Part shown: positions 14,301 to 29,346 of the stretch, piece after piece | Position numbering within the stretch: position 1 is the stretch's first letter | How the letters are laid out: the number at the start of each line of letters is the position of its first letter | From: Tomocerus qinae | Taxonomy: Eukaryota; Arthropoda; Collembola; Entomobryomorpha; Tomoceridae | NCBI GenBank assembly: GCA_020055645.1 | Contig: CM034546.1 | Span: 100,812,001 to 100,876,000, forward strand | DNA length: 64,000 nucleotides | Direction of reading: 5' to 3' | The notes under the pieces: generated by a model | The model's database searches: none | What the model was told of the DNA's origin: nothing | What the model saw: the letters and a program-made list of their open reading frames with translations, nothing else | Position numbers and translations under genes: made by a program

Positions 14301-17300
14301 CTCCCGCGCATATACTTTATCTACCTTAAACTCTTCAGAATTTTTACTCTCATGTTCGATATTTTTACGTTAAACTTTTCACAAGAGTTAGCGAGCGGAT
14401 AACGTTATGCAGCTATGCTAGATCTACTCTCACACACGCTAGTAATACGTAACATCATGCATGCTGCTAATTTATCTACCAAAGTAGCTCTACGCTTAAA
14501 CTTACTTTGTGTTAACTCCTTTTGCTTCCCTGCTGCCTCCCTATTACTTCACTCACACAATATCATTATACCACTTTCTATCATCTACACCACATGTAAT
14601 TAGAATTAGAGCACCTAAAACAATCCACTATATTAGATGCGTGCAGAAAATTGAGACTCTCCTAAAATTAATACTAGCTTTAGTTCGCACTAACATTCTT
14701 ATATACAAATTGCACATGTGTGTGAATTATATTAACCCTCTGCTCTTTGATAATTAACAATTAATTAATTACTACTCTTATTAAAGTCAGGGGCAATTCA
14801 TGCTTTATAAACAAGAGGGATAGGTCAGAATAAGCTAACATATTTTTAGAGGCACCATTTCTTCATGATACGCTCTTCTGCATTATTACTATACTGATAT
14901 ATTTCTTTGATTACAACTATTGCTAGATTATCTTTTGTATGAGTGACAGTTTACAACCTTAAATACTACCAATTAACCAGCTTTTTTTTGGTAGGAAGTA
15001 CCTAATGATTTTCAGGGGTAATCAGATTACTGTTGTATACAGAAATTATAGTACATCATAAAATCTATGTAAACACAGACAATTGCAATAATTTTTGCAA
15101 TTATATATCAATTAAAAATTACTATTAAAAGTAATTGTTAGCAATTGAAACAAGTTGTAATCATGTTTTGTTTAGTGAAATAAATAGCTATTCACCACAA
15201 CAGTTTCCATTTCTTGTTGCAATATTATAGAACTTGCTTTAAATAATTACTTTTCATTCTTATCTGCTTGCTAAAGCATAGTGTTACATAAAATCATAGT
15301 CTCAGGGTGCCGATCATTTCTATTGATACTATTAAGACATAGGAGTCTAGTTGAAATGCTAAAGTACATCTCTATTAGAAAATGCTATAAATCAGAATTT
15401 GGCAAAGTGCATAAAAATAGTACAGCATAACAAATCTTCGTACCAAAAATTTCTTGCCACATAAACCTTTAAATTACATCCCAAATTAACTTTAGATAAA
15501 CTAAACTCATATGTAGTTGTAATCACTTTACGTAACGGCTATTTAATATACTTCGTTTCTTCGCTACCAAGAACTTAATCGTTTCTTGGAGATCTTTACA
15601 ATGTCGCAAGGGAAGAAACTCTAATATCAGATTAATGCTACTGAATAATAAACTCGTGAAGCTGTTTTCTTCCAGTTAGACAACTACATAACTATGCGTG
15701 TGCTCATTAACATATCTAAAGGCATGCAGTTAATTGAATATTTCATTTTGGAGAATTAATTTTTTCTATTTCCGCTGAGAATGTGAGTACTATGTTAATA
15801 CTACAAATAATAAACTTGGATAATGCCATAATTAGGAGTCCGAGAATCAAGTCGATTGTTTTTCCACATAAATCTTGAAGAGTTTTAGTTTTTTTGCTAG
15901 TTATGGTGAGTCGGTAATAATGAGTTTAAAGTTAAAGGATACTGATAAGTATGAGTTACGGCATGATTCGGCATCGTGATAAACATTTTGTAAAGTTATA
16001 TAGCTAAAATATTGATGGCAATAAGTTAACATAATTTGAGAGGATAATTACGATAATTATAAGTAAATTCGCATGTAAAACAGGGTAAGAAACCTGTCCT
16101 TCAACACACTATAATGATACCGGGGAATAAAGAAATCAGCGTTTATAAGATACGAACTGTCTGTTTGCAACTGCAACTTTATTGCACTAATACTATTGCT
16201 ATGTGTCAAGTTATGCGCGCACTATATACTTTATAAGATGAACTGATAAGTCCTCTCTCATATCATCCACTACTACCTGAACATTCATTCTTATAACGCT
16301 TATAAATTTTTATGTGTCTAGGGGCAAAAAACAAGCATTTCGTGGCATAGATCAACTGAGTTGCAATATTTGCTAATCTCCTATTAATCTTGTGTTTAAT
16401 TTTCCGTGTGCAGTTTATAGATAGGGAAAACTCATGAGACCGGATTAATTAAAAAGTAGCGAAAGAATGAAAAGTGTTCAAAGCTAAGAGACATACACTT
16501 CCATTATGTCTGGACAAGTTTTTCGGATAATTGTTTCTGCCTAATGATGAGATATTTTATGCTATATAAATTATTAATGTTATTACAATACAAATATAGC
16601 ACCATTAAGTGTACGAACAGGTAATTGTATATATAGATAATTTTTAGTAAATACCACCTCAAAATCTCAAACTTTTGACAACTTATAAATTCTTGTGGTA
16701 AATTGTAATTTTATTAAAAGTGCAGAAAAATGAATGTTTTAATAATGCATGTTTCAAAAGTACGGACGTATGAATTGACTTATCGGTTACTTGACTGACG
16801 GTAATATAATTGGCAGTTTTAAAAGCATTATAGTATACTTTTGTAGACATTTTACACGAATTTTGGAATTTTATAGTGCCTAGCCTATTTTTAAAATATT
16901 TTCTAGCTTATGCGGTAATATGTAAGAAATATGTTAGCCTTTGCATTATCCGTATGTTATGTTGCAGTTTTCTGTACGGAAAGTCCGCATTGATGAATGA
17001 ACGGAAGCGAAAGCAAAAGTTAAACGTGCCTCTAGTCTAATGTGACCGGGTAATTATTTTACTTCTCACAGACTGATTATTTATGTTTAGATAATTCAGA
17101 TATAGCTACTTAATTCACTCGACCCTTACTTTACTAAATTTATTCTTGGCTGCTACGTGTTGAGGAACACAATAGTAGGCCACAACTTAAATGAAGATAG
17201 CAGTTGACGTAATCATTTAATTGATCATTTGTTTTTTCTAGACTACACAAACTACTATATTTGCCTTCACGTACTTTAATATGGGTATTTCCACTATGTA

Positions 17301-17559
17301 CATATACATCCTGGTATGTACAGGGTTTCGGGGATATAAAGACTTTTATTTTATATCCTAGTCTTAGCCCAGTCTCAATCTAGATTAGCCTATTCAGCTA
17401 TCGTAAATTAACGTTTTGATAATAGAATTAACTACAGTTTGTAATTTTCTCTTTTCATATCACAGCTGCTTAAGACGCTAATAATATGATTAGGTCTAAA
17501 CTCTTTTATAATTATATGCATTCATATTATATTGTCCTGAAAACGTGTACGGGTAAAAG
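11372..17559. other. Upstream region of winged-helix gene, no coding seen
   Basis: AT-rich sequence with no convincing exon on either strand. A relatively GC-rich patch at about 14130-14330 is the likeliest place for a minus-strand promoter or 5' UTR exon of the winged-helix gene. Its minus-strand frame of 63 codons looks incidental. The rest looks like intron or intergenic DNA. Confidence 0.4.
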
Positions 17560-17883
17560 ATGTTAAACACATGGGTCAAAGATAAAACACGTGTAGAAGG
17601 AACTGAAGGAAATTTTCTTGTAGAAGTAGTAAGAAGATTGGCAGGTGATGCTTTAGCTGTTTTGCATTTACGAAGTGCGTTCTGCACCCAATGCAGTCTA
17701 AGTTGCAACCAAGTAAACCAGGTCTCTCACTCTAGTCAAATGCAAGAAAATTTATTTCGGTGCAATCTGAGATTGCAGATACTTTTTGCAGTTAAAAAGC
17801 ATGGGCATGATCAGTCAGTCATTAATTGCTACCGATTTGTAGCAAAACTAAAACAATTTCTCGTAAAAAATTTGGGCTTTTAA
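17560..17883 (+). CDS. Doubtful 107-codon ORF or upstream exon
   Basis: A plus-strand frame opens at an ATG and stops at TAA, in a patch richer in GC than its surroundings. The product (starting MLNTWVKDKTRVEGTEG, with a CTQC pair in the middle and a basic C-terminus) matches no family I recognise. The opposite strand is also open over 17496-17708, so coding direction is unclear. A good donor (CAGTCAA|GTAAGTATC) follows the stop at about 17889, so this may be a transcribed 5' UTR exon of the DYNLT2B-like gene about 500 bp downstream. Confidence 0.2.
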   Translation: MLNTWVKDKTRVEGTEGNFLVEVVRRLAGDALAVLHLRSAFCTQCSLSCNQVNQVSHSSQMQENLFRCNLRLQILFAVKKHGHDQSVINCYRFVAKLKQFLVKNLGF

Positions 17884-18414
17884 CAGTCAAGTAAGTATCA
17901 GCATTTTGGCTCTGTACAAAATATTACATGCCTTAATAAATTATTAAATCAATTCACTATTGCATATAGTTACATTCCATCCAACTCAGTAGGTTACCTA
18001 TGCAGAAGTGTTACAACAGTAGCTATTTTCGAGAATGAGAAAAGCAATAGATAGACAATTTCCTAAATCCACAACAAATTAGAGCTGTACAAGTTGTCGT
18101 TAGGTAAAATCCATCTGATAAATGGAGTTTGGACAACTAAAGGTGAATGAAATGGTTTAGACTAGATTAGTTTCATTGCAATCAAATGTTTGGTTTAGAG
18201 AATCGTCTAAGAAAGTCGATTAATCGATTGGACTTTCATTGCACCACTGTTTGCTGTCGGTTACTAACATGATATCCAATCCAGGTGTGTACTATTGTAA
18301 TCAATAAGCCCCAAATCTGCCAACAACAGTCGAAAAGTAGATTTACACATTTCTTAGCTCTGTTTAAATTTTATCGTTCTAATTTTGGTCATTGGCCATA
18401 AAAAGGAATTGTAA

Positions 18415-19210
18415 ATGGCAGAAAATCCATATACAACTCCAACATCCCGTTCTAGTGCAGAAAGGGACAGAGAAAAGAGTCAAAGTCATGTAGATGACCG
18501 ATACGCCAATTTGCGCTCAAGTAACAAGAAAGTTGTAATAGAAGTAGAAAATAATTCTGCTCTGTTAGCAGCTGTACCTGCTACAGAATTCGAAACTCAG
18601 GGTTTTCAAATCCGTCCTAACTTCGGGGAGAAGTTTAATCATACTGCAGTGGAAGCAGCAATTGAATCCGTGCTAACCGAGTTTTTCCAAGGCCCTCAGG
18701 AAGAGGGCAAAAGAGAATACGACCCGAATAAAGCGCCTGAGTGGACTGTTGAACTAGGGAAACTGCTTACAGCCAAAGTGAGACAATTCAATTATCCAAG
18801 ATACAAGTTCGTTTCTTCGGTCGTCCTAGGAGAGCATATTGGGGGAGGGATACACTTAGGAATGAAATGCCTTTGGGATGCAGACACAGATTCTTATGCC
18901 ACATACACATACATGACGGTAAATGATTTAGAAAATCAATTTCCAATATTTATATACCATTTTCTACTTATATGGGTTATATATATTGTCATCTATTAAC
19001 TACTCAAATATTTACTCAAAAATCAATTTAGAATAAAATCAAGTTCTAATATTTATATACCAGTTTTATGATTATGGAATTTTAGTATCGACTAAACGTA
19101 AATCCAAAGTATCTGTATAAATTATACTAAGAACTTTAATATCTCGGAATTAACAATTTCAGGACTCCATCTTCTGCATTGGGACAATTTGTGGTGTTTA
19201 CTACTACTAA
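18415..19210 (+). CDS. DYNLT2B: Tctex-type dynein light chain, DYNLT2B-like
   Basis: Two exons, 18415..18918 and 19163..19210, joined in phase 0 (ATGACG|GTAAATG, TTTCAG|GACTCC), give 183 residues. The Tctex1 domain covers roughly residues 60-183: FQIRPNFGEKF near its start, then RYKFVSSVVLGE, CLWDADTDSYA, and the terminal DSIFCIGTICGVYYY. Human DYNLT2B (TCTEX1D2) ends in a closely similar way (DSLFC..FGCFYY). The protein is a light chain of cytoplasmic dynein-2, the motor of retrograde intraflagellar transport, so it should act in cilia or the sperm flagellum. The first 55 residues are polar, rich in Ser and Arg, and unlike the short vertebrate N-terminus. DYNLT1/3 and DYNLT5 are less likely given the DADTD motif and the ending. 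Confidence 0.9.
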
Positions 19211-21050
19211 AACTGGAGCTTGTGTGCTGTTGGATGCTTTCATAAACAAATGTAGACAATCATAGAATAAATGGTTATTGCTGTTATTACGAGATTGGAA
19301 TTGTAACATATAATAATGTTAGTAGTTAACTACTCGTTTTTATTTGAGTCAACTTATCCGTGTATACAATAAATGTAACTTAAGTGTTTTAACCAAACCG
19401 ACCACCAATTAGTTGCATAAACAATCATTTAGCCGTACATTCATAACACTTTAACGCAATAAACTGGTAAGTACATACAGAAGCTATAAGCGTTTTAAAT
19501 ATTAATATAGATTTGACAGTATAAGAAGAAAACTATTGAATCTTCATAAAGTTGATCTATGTATCATCGTAATGTAGTGACATTTAGCGAGTTAATAATG
19601 TAATTGTGCAAATAGACATATTATATTAAATTGAAATGACAATTGGCTATACATATATGTACTTTAAGTGTTAATAAATAGTACCTATTTATATTGCTCA
19701 AGAACAGATTGCATATATACGAGATGTTACAATTTGAACGAAGTAGGTAATCTATTCATTATAGGTCTATGAAGACAAAATTACAGGAAGAGCTGAAACA
19801 TTTTAGTCACTCAAGAAATCCATGTGGAAGTAGAAACAGGTCTAAGTACATAGGTATTTTAATATTTTGCTAATCACCGGTAATTAGTGCAGTGCCCACT
19901 TAACAGCACAGCATCCATAATATGCACATGTATATAGTTAGTAATTGTGAATTACTGACACCAATATTAGTTTCTTTGTTTAAATATACAACTTAATTCA
20001 TTCCCTTTAGTTTTACCAGTTGTACAAGTCTATAATTGGTAGACATACTGTACCGCTTAAACAAGCTAAAACTATTATTTTAATTTTATAAGTATCTAGT
20101 AAGTATAATAGTGTTCATTTGTTCATTAAGTATGTACAGTATAGCAATATGGATTTACATAATTAATCACATTCATATAACTTGAATTGGTTATTTAGAT
20201 TGATAGAGAACTGCTTTTAACTCAAAGCAATCCCATAAGCACTTAAAGGTTTACCGTTCATTTCTTTGTGAAGAGAATTAAACTTTTCATTCAACAAAAC
20301 AATATTTTGTATCTAATACTCCGTAAACACTTTACTCTAGGATCAATTTGAATTTTACATTTTCTAAAAATTAATCATAAAAATCAATATAGAATTAAAT
20401 ATCCCAACTAGTAAAGTTCAAAGAATTTCTAATGTAGTAGAATCCTTTCTAACTTAACCGATTACTATATAACACAAGAGTTTACATTTACATTCTAGTA
20501 CCTGGTAAATGGTAATTATTCAGTCAGAGGCTGATAAGTAAGAATCTCAAAATAAAATAGCAAACGTGACTTTTTCAATTATTATTACACATATACCTTA
20601 AAGATTGTGAATAAGTATTTAGAAGTATTTATGTATATGTAATTACTAATTACGTATGTGCATTACACTGAAAACTAATTGTCATCTACTAAATTTCCAA
20701 TTATGCACTATTTTATTTCAATTGTTTAAAATAAATCTACTTCACCGATATTGTAGATATATCCAAAAGAACATTGAGACTTACTTATCCTAGTAATTCT
20801 GCTCAAGAGACACACTAAGTTACTTTTGGTCAAACAATTTTATATGAATGATTTATACACAAAGACTTTTAAAAACTTGAAATACTGAAAATAAAATGAA
20901 AGTAGTGGAGTGCCGAAGTCTGTTGAATTTTCGAGTTCTTGTATTTGAGTACGAATCAATAGGATTGAGACCAGTTTACTTATTGGCTAAGTTGATGTCA
21001 TTTCTTATTTTTATGCGTGGTTAATAGTTTGATAAATCTTCTCTGATATA
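19211..21050. other. Convergent intergenic region
   Basis: AT-rich sequence between the 3' ends of the DYNLT2B-like gene (plus) and the MEK gene (minus). It should hold both 3' UTRs; AATAAA-type signals occur on both strands (for example at about 19264 and 19367 on the plus strand). I see no coding sequence or structured repeat. Confidence 0.5.
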
Positions 21051-22767
<1,717 letters not shown>

Positions 22768-25649
22768 GTTTTCTGACAAAGTGGTAACTTTTGCCCGTTT
22801 AGACTTTAATTCAAACTTCTCTCTTTCGAAAGGGTCAAATTCCAAACCACTGGAAGAGTAGTTTGACGCGGAGGATGACGACGGTGAAGGTGACGATGAC
22901 GTCCCAGTCCCGAAGAGTTTGCCGTACTGCTCAATGTTCGTGGATTTATGTATAACCTATATACAATACATCACAAATATGCAATACACAACTTATTAGT
23001 GCTGACCAATTTAAATAATTTATATTGAAGGGTCAATGCCATCCGCTGAGGCACTTGTACAAATATCTATCTACAAAACACTAGTAGCTGTAAATAAAAT
23101 AACGAAATGTATCCGGTAAACGAAAGACTATAGAGAGCTAAATGCATGGGAATTAGAAACTACTAACGAAGCTACTGACTACAAGTTAAGGCTATAAGTC
23201 ACTACGATCTATCACTAGAATCTTAAAAAATCCTAATGACTGTACCTGTCAGTGCAAGAAAAATGGTCCTACAATATTGTAGTTGTACGTATTTAAACTA
23301 ATTACACAAGGACTTTCACATTCACAACACTGGAACTTGTCTCAAAATCATTAAAGACTCAATTAGTTTGCTTTGATTTAATATGTGCACACCAACAGAC
23401 GCATTTAACTAAAAATAAGTACAATGATGAAGAATGTGAGACATATTCACAACTTGCGTTTACATGCGTTTAGTTAAAGTTATAACGATCACTGTTATCT
23501 CTATGATCACTTTTATCATTATTATTATGCAAGCTACACTTACAACGATTCTCGTTCATTGTATCTGAGTTCATTATGCAAGATCTATAAACAAGTGCGT
23601 AATTACAGATGTGAGAACACGTCACAAGACACGATTCATTTTTCAATTATGTAAGATAGAGCAATTAAGATATTACAAAGAAAAATCTTATGATTAGTTA
23701 GGTTACGAAGCGTAATCATCTTCACAGTAAACGACATTTGGTTATGGTCGCTAATTGTTTTCTAATTGTATTTACTTACGTTTGAACATAAGCAATAGTT
23801 CACTTACTATTTACTGTTACTTCCTTCGTGAAATGTACACTGGTATTACTAAATATGTGACATTAGTTAGATATAACTATTGATGATGACATAATGACAT
23901 ACCTAAGTATAATATTCGCTACGATATATTTATGGCTTAAACTGTAAACAGTAAATGACACTTTATGAATACTGGAACAAACACCTACAAATTAATGAAT
24001 AATAAATTAAAGAAAATCTTTCGCTAACCAGAAATGTACTATAGGTATAATATTTGTAGATGTGCAGTTACTTTAGAAGAGTATTCGAATATCACTTTAA
24101 GGACAACATTTTAATGATCTATATGTCTACATGATACAAATGGCTAAAGGTGGTTTGTATTTACATAACCCACCTACAAAACATTTTACCAGCTGTGTAT
24201 GCTACACTTTTTGCGACTTATGAAGCCTGAAATGTCATTTCCTCGGATTTTGATAGTTAATTCTTGGGATCTTACCTATTATTTTTTTAGTTGGTGTTTT
24301 CTGATAAGAAATGAAACTGCTCCGATGTAGTTTTATTGTTCCTGACTGAATGTAATGCCCCAATATAAATAAAACCAGTCCGAAAAGGTAGTGAACTTTA
24401 CTAGTTTACGACTCACTGCAAGTTCTCCAGCTAAAATAAAAAAGAAGGGTAACATAAATTATACCTATGGTTAGTCTTAGTAGTTTGCACGTTTACATCA
24501 ATGTACTTCAACTATGAAACTGGCACAAGTGTGTTTATATTAAGTAATTTATTAAAGAATTTAATTTAATGTAGATATTGCTTTGTAAGATTCATTTTTG
24601 TGTATATAAGGCTGAATACTAGCATTCCTTCTATGATTCCCTATCTATCTTTTACCTCACTATTTGGATACAACTTTCCTGTTGCCCGATCTCGATTTCC
24701 GTCCGATTCGGATCTGGAGAAGACTTCTTTCAACTTCAGCATTCAAAGGACTTTTACCTTAGAAAGCCAAACCCTTGGATTGGAATTTGGAATGGGATAA
24801 CGAAGCAGCGTAATCTCTTGGCTGTAATTTGTTTTCTCTCACATTGTGCTTTCACCTTCACGAATGAATACGTTCGCTAATGGCGCATTGTGCTTTCAGC
24901 TTTCAAATTAATTCAATTCTCTGACAAAAACACATCTTCCGCTTGCCAAGCCGATGAGATCTTCTAGTCGTAATAATATTATTAGTAGTAATAATTATCA
25001 ATGATTTTATCCCCAAGATAGTCTACTAATCGTCTATAATTTAAGTCACATAATCTTATCTGTTCAGTCAGTTGCAAACCAAGATTGGAAATTGAAATTT
25101 CTGCTGTAAACTCAATTTCTGGTTACAAATTCAAAATTCTTTGAAGTTAACACCAGTGACAGACACGAACATAAAAGGTAAGTTATACAATAAAAATTTA
25201 CAAAACATTTTTATTACGACACTTTATGGTTACTTTACTTTAACAAATGATTCATGATAACTCTTGATGTTAATACCATAGGTTAATATTAATAGGACAG
25301 GACTAACTAACAACTAAAGACAATTTTTTAAAGAATTTTGTGATATTATATATGTAATATGTGTCTAGCTCTAGCTTTCGAAACCCACAGTTATCTTCTT
25401 CAGGTGTCAGGTCATAGGAAGTAGATAAAAGTGGTAAACAAATCTAAAAAATTTCATAAAAATTAAGCAACATGAATAGCTATTGAAATGACTCCAATAC
25501 CTGTCTGTGTTATCCTGGAATTGTGGGAATGGGAAACGTCTATTGGCAATTACCCACATTTTATGATAATACTATTACAATTACAATACAACATAACACT
25601 AGATGAAAACCTTTTAAGACATTAATAATTGATGTTCTTGTTACTTCAG
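22768..25649. promoter_or_regulatory. Divergent upstream region of MEK and UBA3
   Basis: The two genes point away from each other, so this interval holds both promoters and 5' UTRs. On the minus strand an exon from an acceptor at 22957 runs into the MEK start. On the plus strand a strong donor (AACATAAAAG|GTAAGTT, exon end 25177) pairs well with the acceptor directly before the UBA3 ATG (TTACTTCAG|ATG), suggesting a 5' UTR intron of 25178-25649. A GC-richer patch at about 24650-24950 is a plausible UBA3 promoter. No separate gene is seen. Confidence 0.45.
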
Positions 25650-28306
25650 ATGGAAACTGAAGGTTCAGCTCCTGCGAGTAGTCCAGCAGTTTCTGCCATA
25701 CCTCCTGAACGGTGGAATCACATTCGGAAACTCTTAGAGCGAGCCACGCCATTCGGCCACCCTGCCTTTGAACCATCTGACAAAACCCTTGGATTTATAA
25801 TGGACATTTGTCGTGTTCTAGTCGTTGGGGCTGGAGGACTAGGCTGCGAACTTCTCAAAAACCTCGTTCTTTTGGGATTTTACAATGTAGATGTCATTGA
25901 CATGGACACTATTGACATTTCAAACTTAAATCGGCAGTTTTTATTTCGTAGAGAAGATGTTGGAAGACCGAAAGCTGAGGTTGCAGCCGCATTTATAAAC
26001 AGAAGGATTCAGGGGGCTAAAGTCGTACCGTAAGTTAAAAGTTAATCAGTTAAAAGTTACAACTAAAAGTTAAAATTGTATCTACCTATATAGTACCTAT
26101 CCGCTGATGGAAAAAACTTTTTCTCACTGGAAACCTGATATAACCAAAAAATTCACTGATTGGCTAAAAAAATTCCCTGATACTTAATTTTCGACATTTT
26201 CACATGCTTTTGCCTTTCTTCCTTATTAATTTGTCTTTCTTACAAGCACGTAAACAGAACTGAGTTTCTGAAGGGGCTAACATTTCAAATAGATAATATT
26301 TGCTTATAAATATTCGCGCTTAGCGCGAAAATTTTTGCCATATTTTTGAAGAAAAAGACTCAAAAATGGCCTAAAAATGACCAATAATCGCGCGGAGCGC
26401 GAAATGTTTTGCCTTTTTGAAAAAGAAATCCTTTTTTCTGGAATTTCAGGGAGAGGGGAGGGGGAACTTCAACCCGTAAAAGACCCCCTCAATACGTTCT
26501 TATTTATTTTCTTATATCTTACTTATTTTTCGTCTTTCTTCCTTATTTTTTCGTTTTTCTTACTTATTTTTTCGTCTTTCTTACTTATTTTTTCGTCTTT
26601 CTTACTTATTTTTTCGTCTTTCTTACTTATTTTTTCGTCTTTCTTACTTATTTTTTCGTCTTTCTTACTTATTTTTTCGTCTTTCTTACTTATTTTTTCG
26701 TCTTTCTTACTTATTTTTTCGTCTTTCTTACTTATTTTTTCGTCTTTCTTACTTATTTTTTCGTCTTTCTTCCTTATTTTTTCGTCTTTCTTACTTATTT
26801 TTTCGTCTTTCTTACTTATTTTTTCGTCTTTCTTCCTTATTTTTTCGTCTTTTTTACTTATTTTTTCCTTTTTCCTTACTATTTAATACTAAATTTTACC
26901 AGGTTTCCAAGGTTTTTCCACCAGCGTACCTATCATAGTAAAATTACCTCTGATTGTATTTTTGCCTACAGGCACTACTGTAAAATTCAAGACAAGGATC
27001 CATCATTCTACAAAGGCTTTCACATTGTTGTTTGTGGACTGGATTCTATTGAAGCAAGACGTTGGCTCAATGGTATGATAATCTCTCTGCTGGAGTACAA
27101 AGATGGAAATGTTCAAGAAGACTCTATCATCCCAATTATTGATGGGGGGACTGAAGGATTTAAAGGAAGTGTCAGGGTCATTATCCCCAAAAATACCCCT
27201 TGTATCGAATGCACTATTGATTTGTATCCCCCTGCAGTAAGTTTTACTTTTAAACGTTATTCTTAAACAAAGCGTCAAAAAGTTTTACCTTTTGGAAATA
27301 GTTCTTGCTGTTTTATTTATGAACTAATTTTTATGATGGTAGGTCACATACCCTCTGTGTACTATTGCCAGTACTCCTCGGTTACCAGAACATTGTATAG
27401 AGTATGCCAGAGTTATTCTGTGGACTAAGGAAAATCCGTTTCAGGTACCAATTGATGGAGATGATCCTACTCACATAAGCTGGATTTATGAAAAAGCAAT
27501 GGATAGAGCTACTCAATTTGGTATGTATATTTGGTTATTAACGTTGAATACTTAAATTGAATGATATATATAGTTGAAATTAAATTATAATAAGTTTATA
27601 ATTAATTTATATAGGAATAACTGGAATTACTTATCGCTTAACACAAGGAGTAGTAAAGAATATAATTCCAGCAGTGGCAAGTACGAATGCGGTAGTTGCT
27701 GCTGCTTGCTCGACAGAAGTTTTCAAACTAGTGACTAGCTGTTGCTTACCCTTGAATAACTACATGGTCTTCAGTGATATTGATGGCATTTATACTTATA
27801 GTTATGAAGGCGAAAGAAAGGTATTGCATTTCAATTTTCAATAATCGACGCGTGATGGATATTACTGGATAAAATTAATATATTATTATATTTCATTTTC
27901 TTTAAGGAAAACTGTTCCGCGTGTTCTGGAAAAATATCCACATTAGAGTTTGATACTCAAGTTACTTTACAAGAAGTTGTAGACTTTTTAGTTGACAGTC
28001 GGGATTACCAAATGAAGTCACCAGGTATTATTGCTACAGTTGCGGGCAAGACTAAAAATTTGTATATGAAAAATATTGGACGCACAAATGAAAACTTGAA
28101 ATGTACTCTACTGGGTAAGTATGATATTAACTTTAGTAAACGCCCTCCTCGTCTCATAATTGGTGGAGTAAAGAAATGAATAATATTTATTTCTGCCTTT
28201 CTGCTTTTAAGGTCTAGGAGTAAAATCTGGAGACGAAATCACCGTCGCCGATGCTACCACGCCTTCTGCCTTGACGATCAAAATTGTACTAAAAGATAAA
28301 GAGTAA
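25650..28306 (+). CDS. UBA3: NEDD8-activating enzyme E1 catalytic subunit
   Basis: Six exons (25650..26029, 26972..27236, 27343..27520, 27615..27820, 27907..28114, 28212..28306) join in phase and give 443 residues, close to human UBA3 (463). With its partner NAE1/APP-BP1 it adenylates NEDD8, takes it as a thioester and passes it to UBC12, so that cullins can be neddylated. Visible: nucleotide-binding [17 protein letters not shown] (about 58-74), [32 protein letters not shown]-site DGGTEGFKG, zinc cysteines in PCIECT and NCSACS, and the catalytic cysteine in [14 protein letters not shown] (C221). The C-terminal ubiquitin-fold domain that recruits UBC12 follows NCSACS and ends at [10 protein letters not shown]. 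The first intron is unusually long and carries a repeat element. Confidence 0.96.
26093..26935. mobile_element. Non-autonomous element with imperfect terminal inverted repeats
   Basis: Within UBA3 intron 1, the left end (CGCTGATGGAAAAAACTTTT then GGAAACCTGATA, about 26101-26140) recurs inverted at the right end (reverse complement CGCTGGTGGAAAAACCTTGG then AAACCTGGTA, about 26896-26929). The ends therefore form an imperfect inverted repeat of about 40 bp around some 840 bp. Inside are two GC-rich palindromic blocks and a 21-bp tandem array. There is no transposase, so any mobility would have been supplied in trans. I found no clear target-site duplication, and the exact ends are uncertain. 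Confidence 0.5.
26500..26881. repeat. 21-bp minisatellite array
   Basis: A pyrimidine-rich unit of 21 bp (CGTCTTTCTTACTTATTTTT plus one T) is repeated head to tail about 17 times, nearly perfectly in the centre and decaying at both ends. Because 21 is a multiple of three, one frame stays open and would code a 7-residue repeat (FLLIFSS). That ORF is an artefact of the repeat, as the array is intronic. Confidence 0.95.
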
Positions 28307-29346
28307 AAACGGATTGTATTAGTTGATATTATTGTTCTACATTTTGGTATATTCATTCATGATTTAATTGTAATATCATATTTATATCCTATTTTACCTT
28401 AACTCACAACCAACCTCACACAAAAGAAAGTCAATCTCAGCGAAATCTAAATAAATAACACGCACGAGTACATGGAAATGGTACAGATAACATTATACCA
28501 TCTTATTCTTATACTACATTTTTCTGTGGTTAATTATTTTCAGTCGATTTCACTTTCAGCTTCTCAATTTATGTAGTTCACGTTCAAACTAAAACTTTTA
28601 AATTATTGTCATCATTCTACTACCCTATCTATGAATCATAGACTATGATATCTATAAATTAGTTATAATAATATGAAAACTCAAATTATGATGATTTGAT
28701 GATGTTTGTAATAATTTTGCTTGTATAATATTGTATCATTTATAGCACTAGACACGAAATAAAACACTTTTGCTAATGAAAATTAAAATTGTAAAAATGT
28801 ATGATTGGTTTGTGAAAATATATGGCTCTTCAGTTCAGACGCAAATAAAACTTATTACATGTAAGTTAATATGCCACTATTTCTCATTTACTCATTTATT
28901 ACCAATGTCCTAAAGCCGTTTCATAACTATAACAAGTACTCTAACAGAGCGAGGTCAATGTCTGTATTGTATAACAATGTAATATTCTTGTTTATTTATT
29001 TACTATTATTTTGATTTTGAATAGCAAATTATTGGAGTTTGCTGGAATCTGGATTCTCTGGAACAGGAGGACTATGGGTGGACTCTTGTACGGGAAACAG
29101 GACACTCTGTACTCAATCCTTGGAAAGGCGCTGTGTCTGAGCTTTAGTTTGCTTATGCTTTTACTATACTACTTGGCTTATTGAATCGAGTCAAATAATC
29201 AAGTCAACTGGTGACTGGACACTGTGGACACTCTGGACACTGACTGTGGACACTGACTGTGGACACGAAACGAATTTCGTCTGATCAATTCCAAAACCAA
29301 AAACGGGATAACAAATTGTATTTTTTAAAAATTTCGATAATAAAAA
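28307..29346. other. UBA3 3' UTR and PQBP1 promoter region
   Basis: No coding sequence. AATAAA-type signals at about 28450, 28757 and 28844 are candidates for UBA3 cleavage. A short minisatellite at 29214-29267 lies about 80-130 bp upstream of the PQBP1 start. Confidence 0.45.
29214..29267. repeat. Short GTGGACACT minisatellite
   Basis: Tandem, slightly varied copies of GTGGACACTGACT and CTGGACACT lie just upstream of the PQBP1 start codon. The array is about 55 bp and probably lies in the promoter or 5' UTR. Confidence 0.7.

Noticed and set aside
26377..26886. 169-codon plus-strand ORF coding FLLIFSS repeats
   Set aside because: It is the open frame of the 21-bp minisatellite inside UBA3 intron 1. 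The period is a multiple of three, so the lack of stops is automatic.
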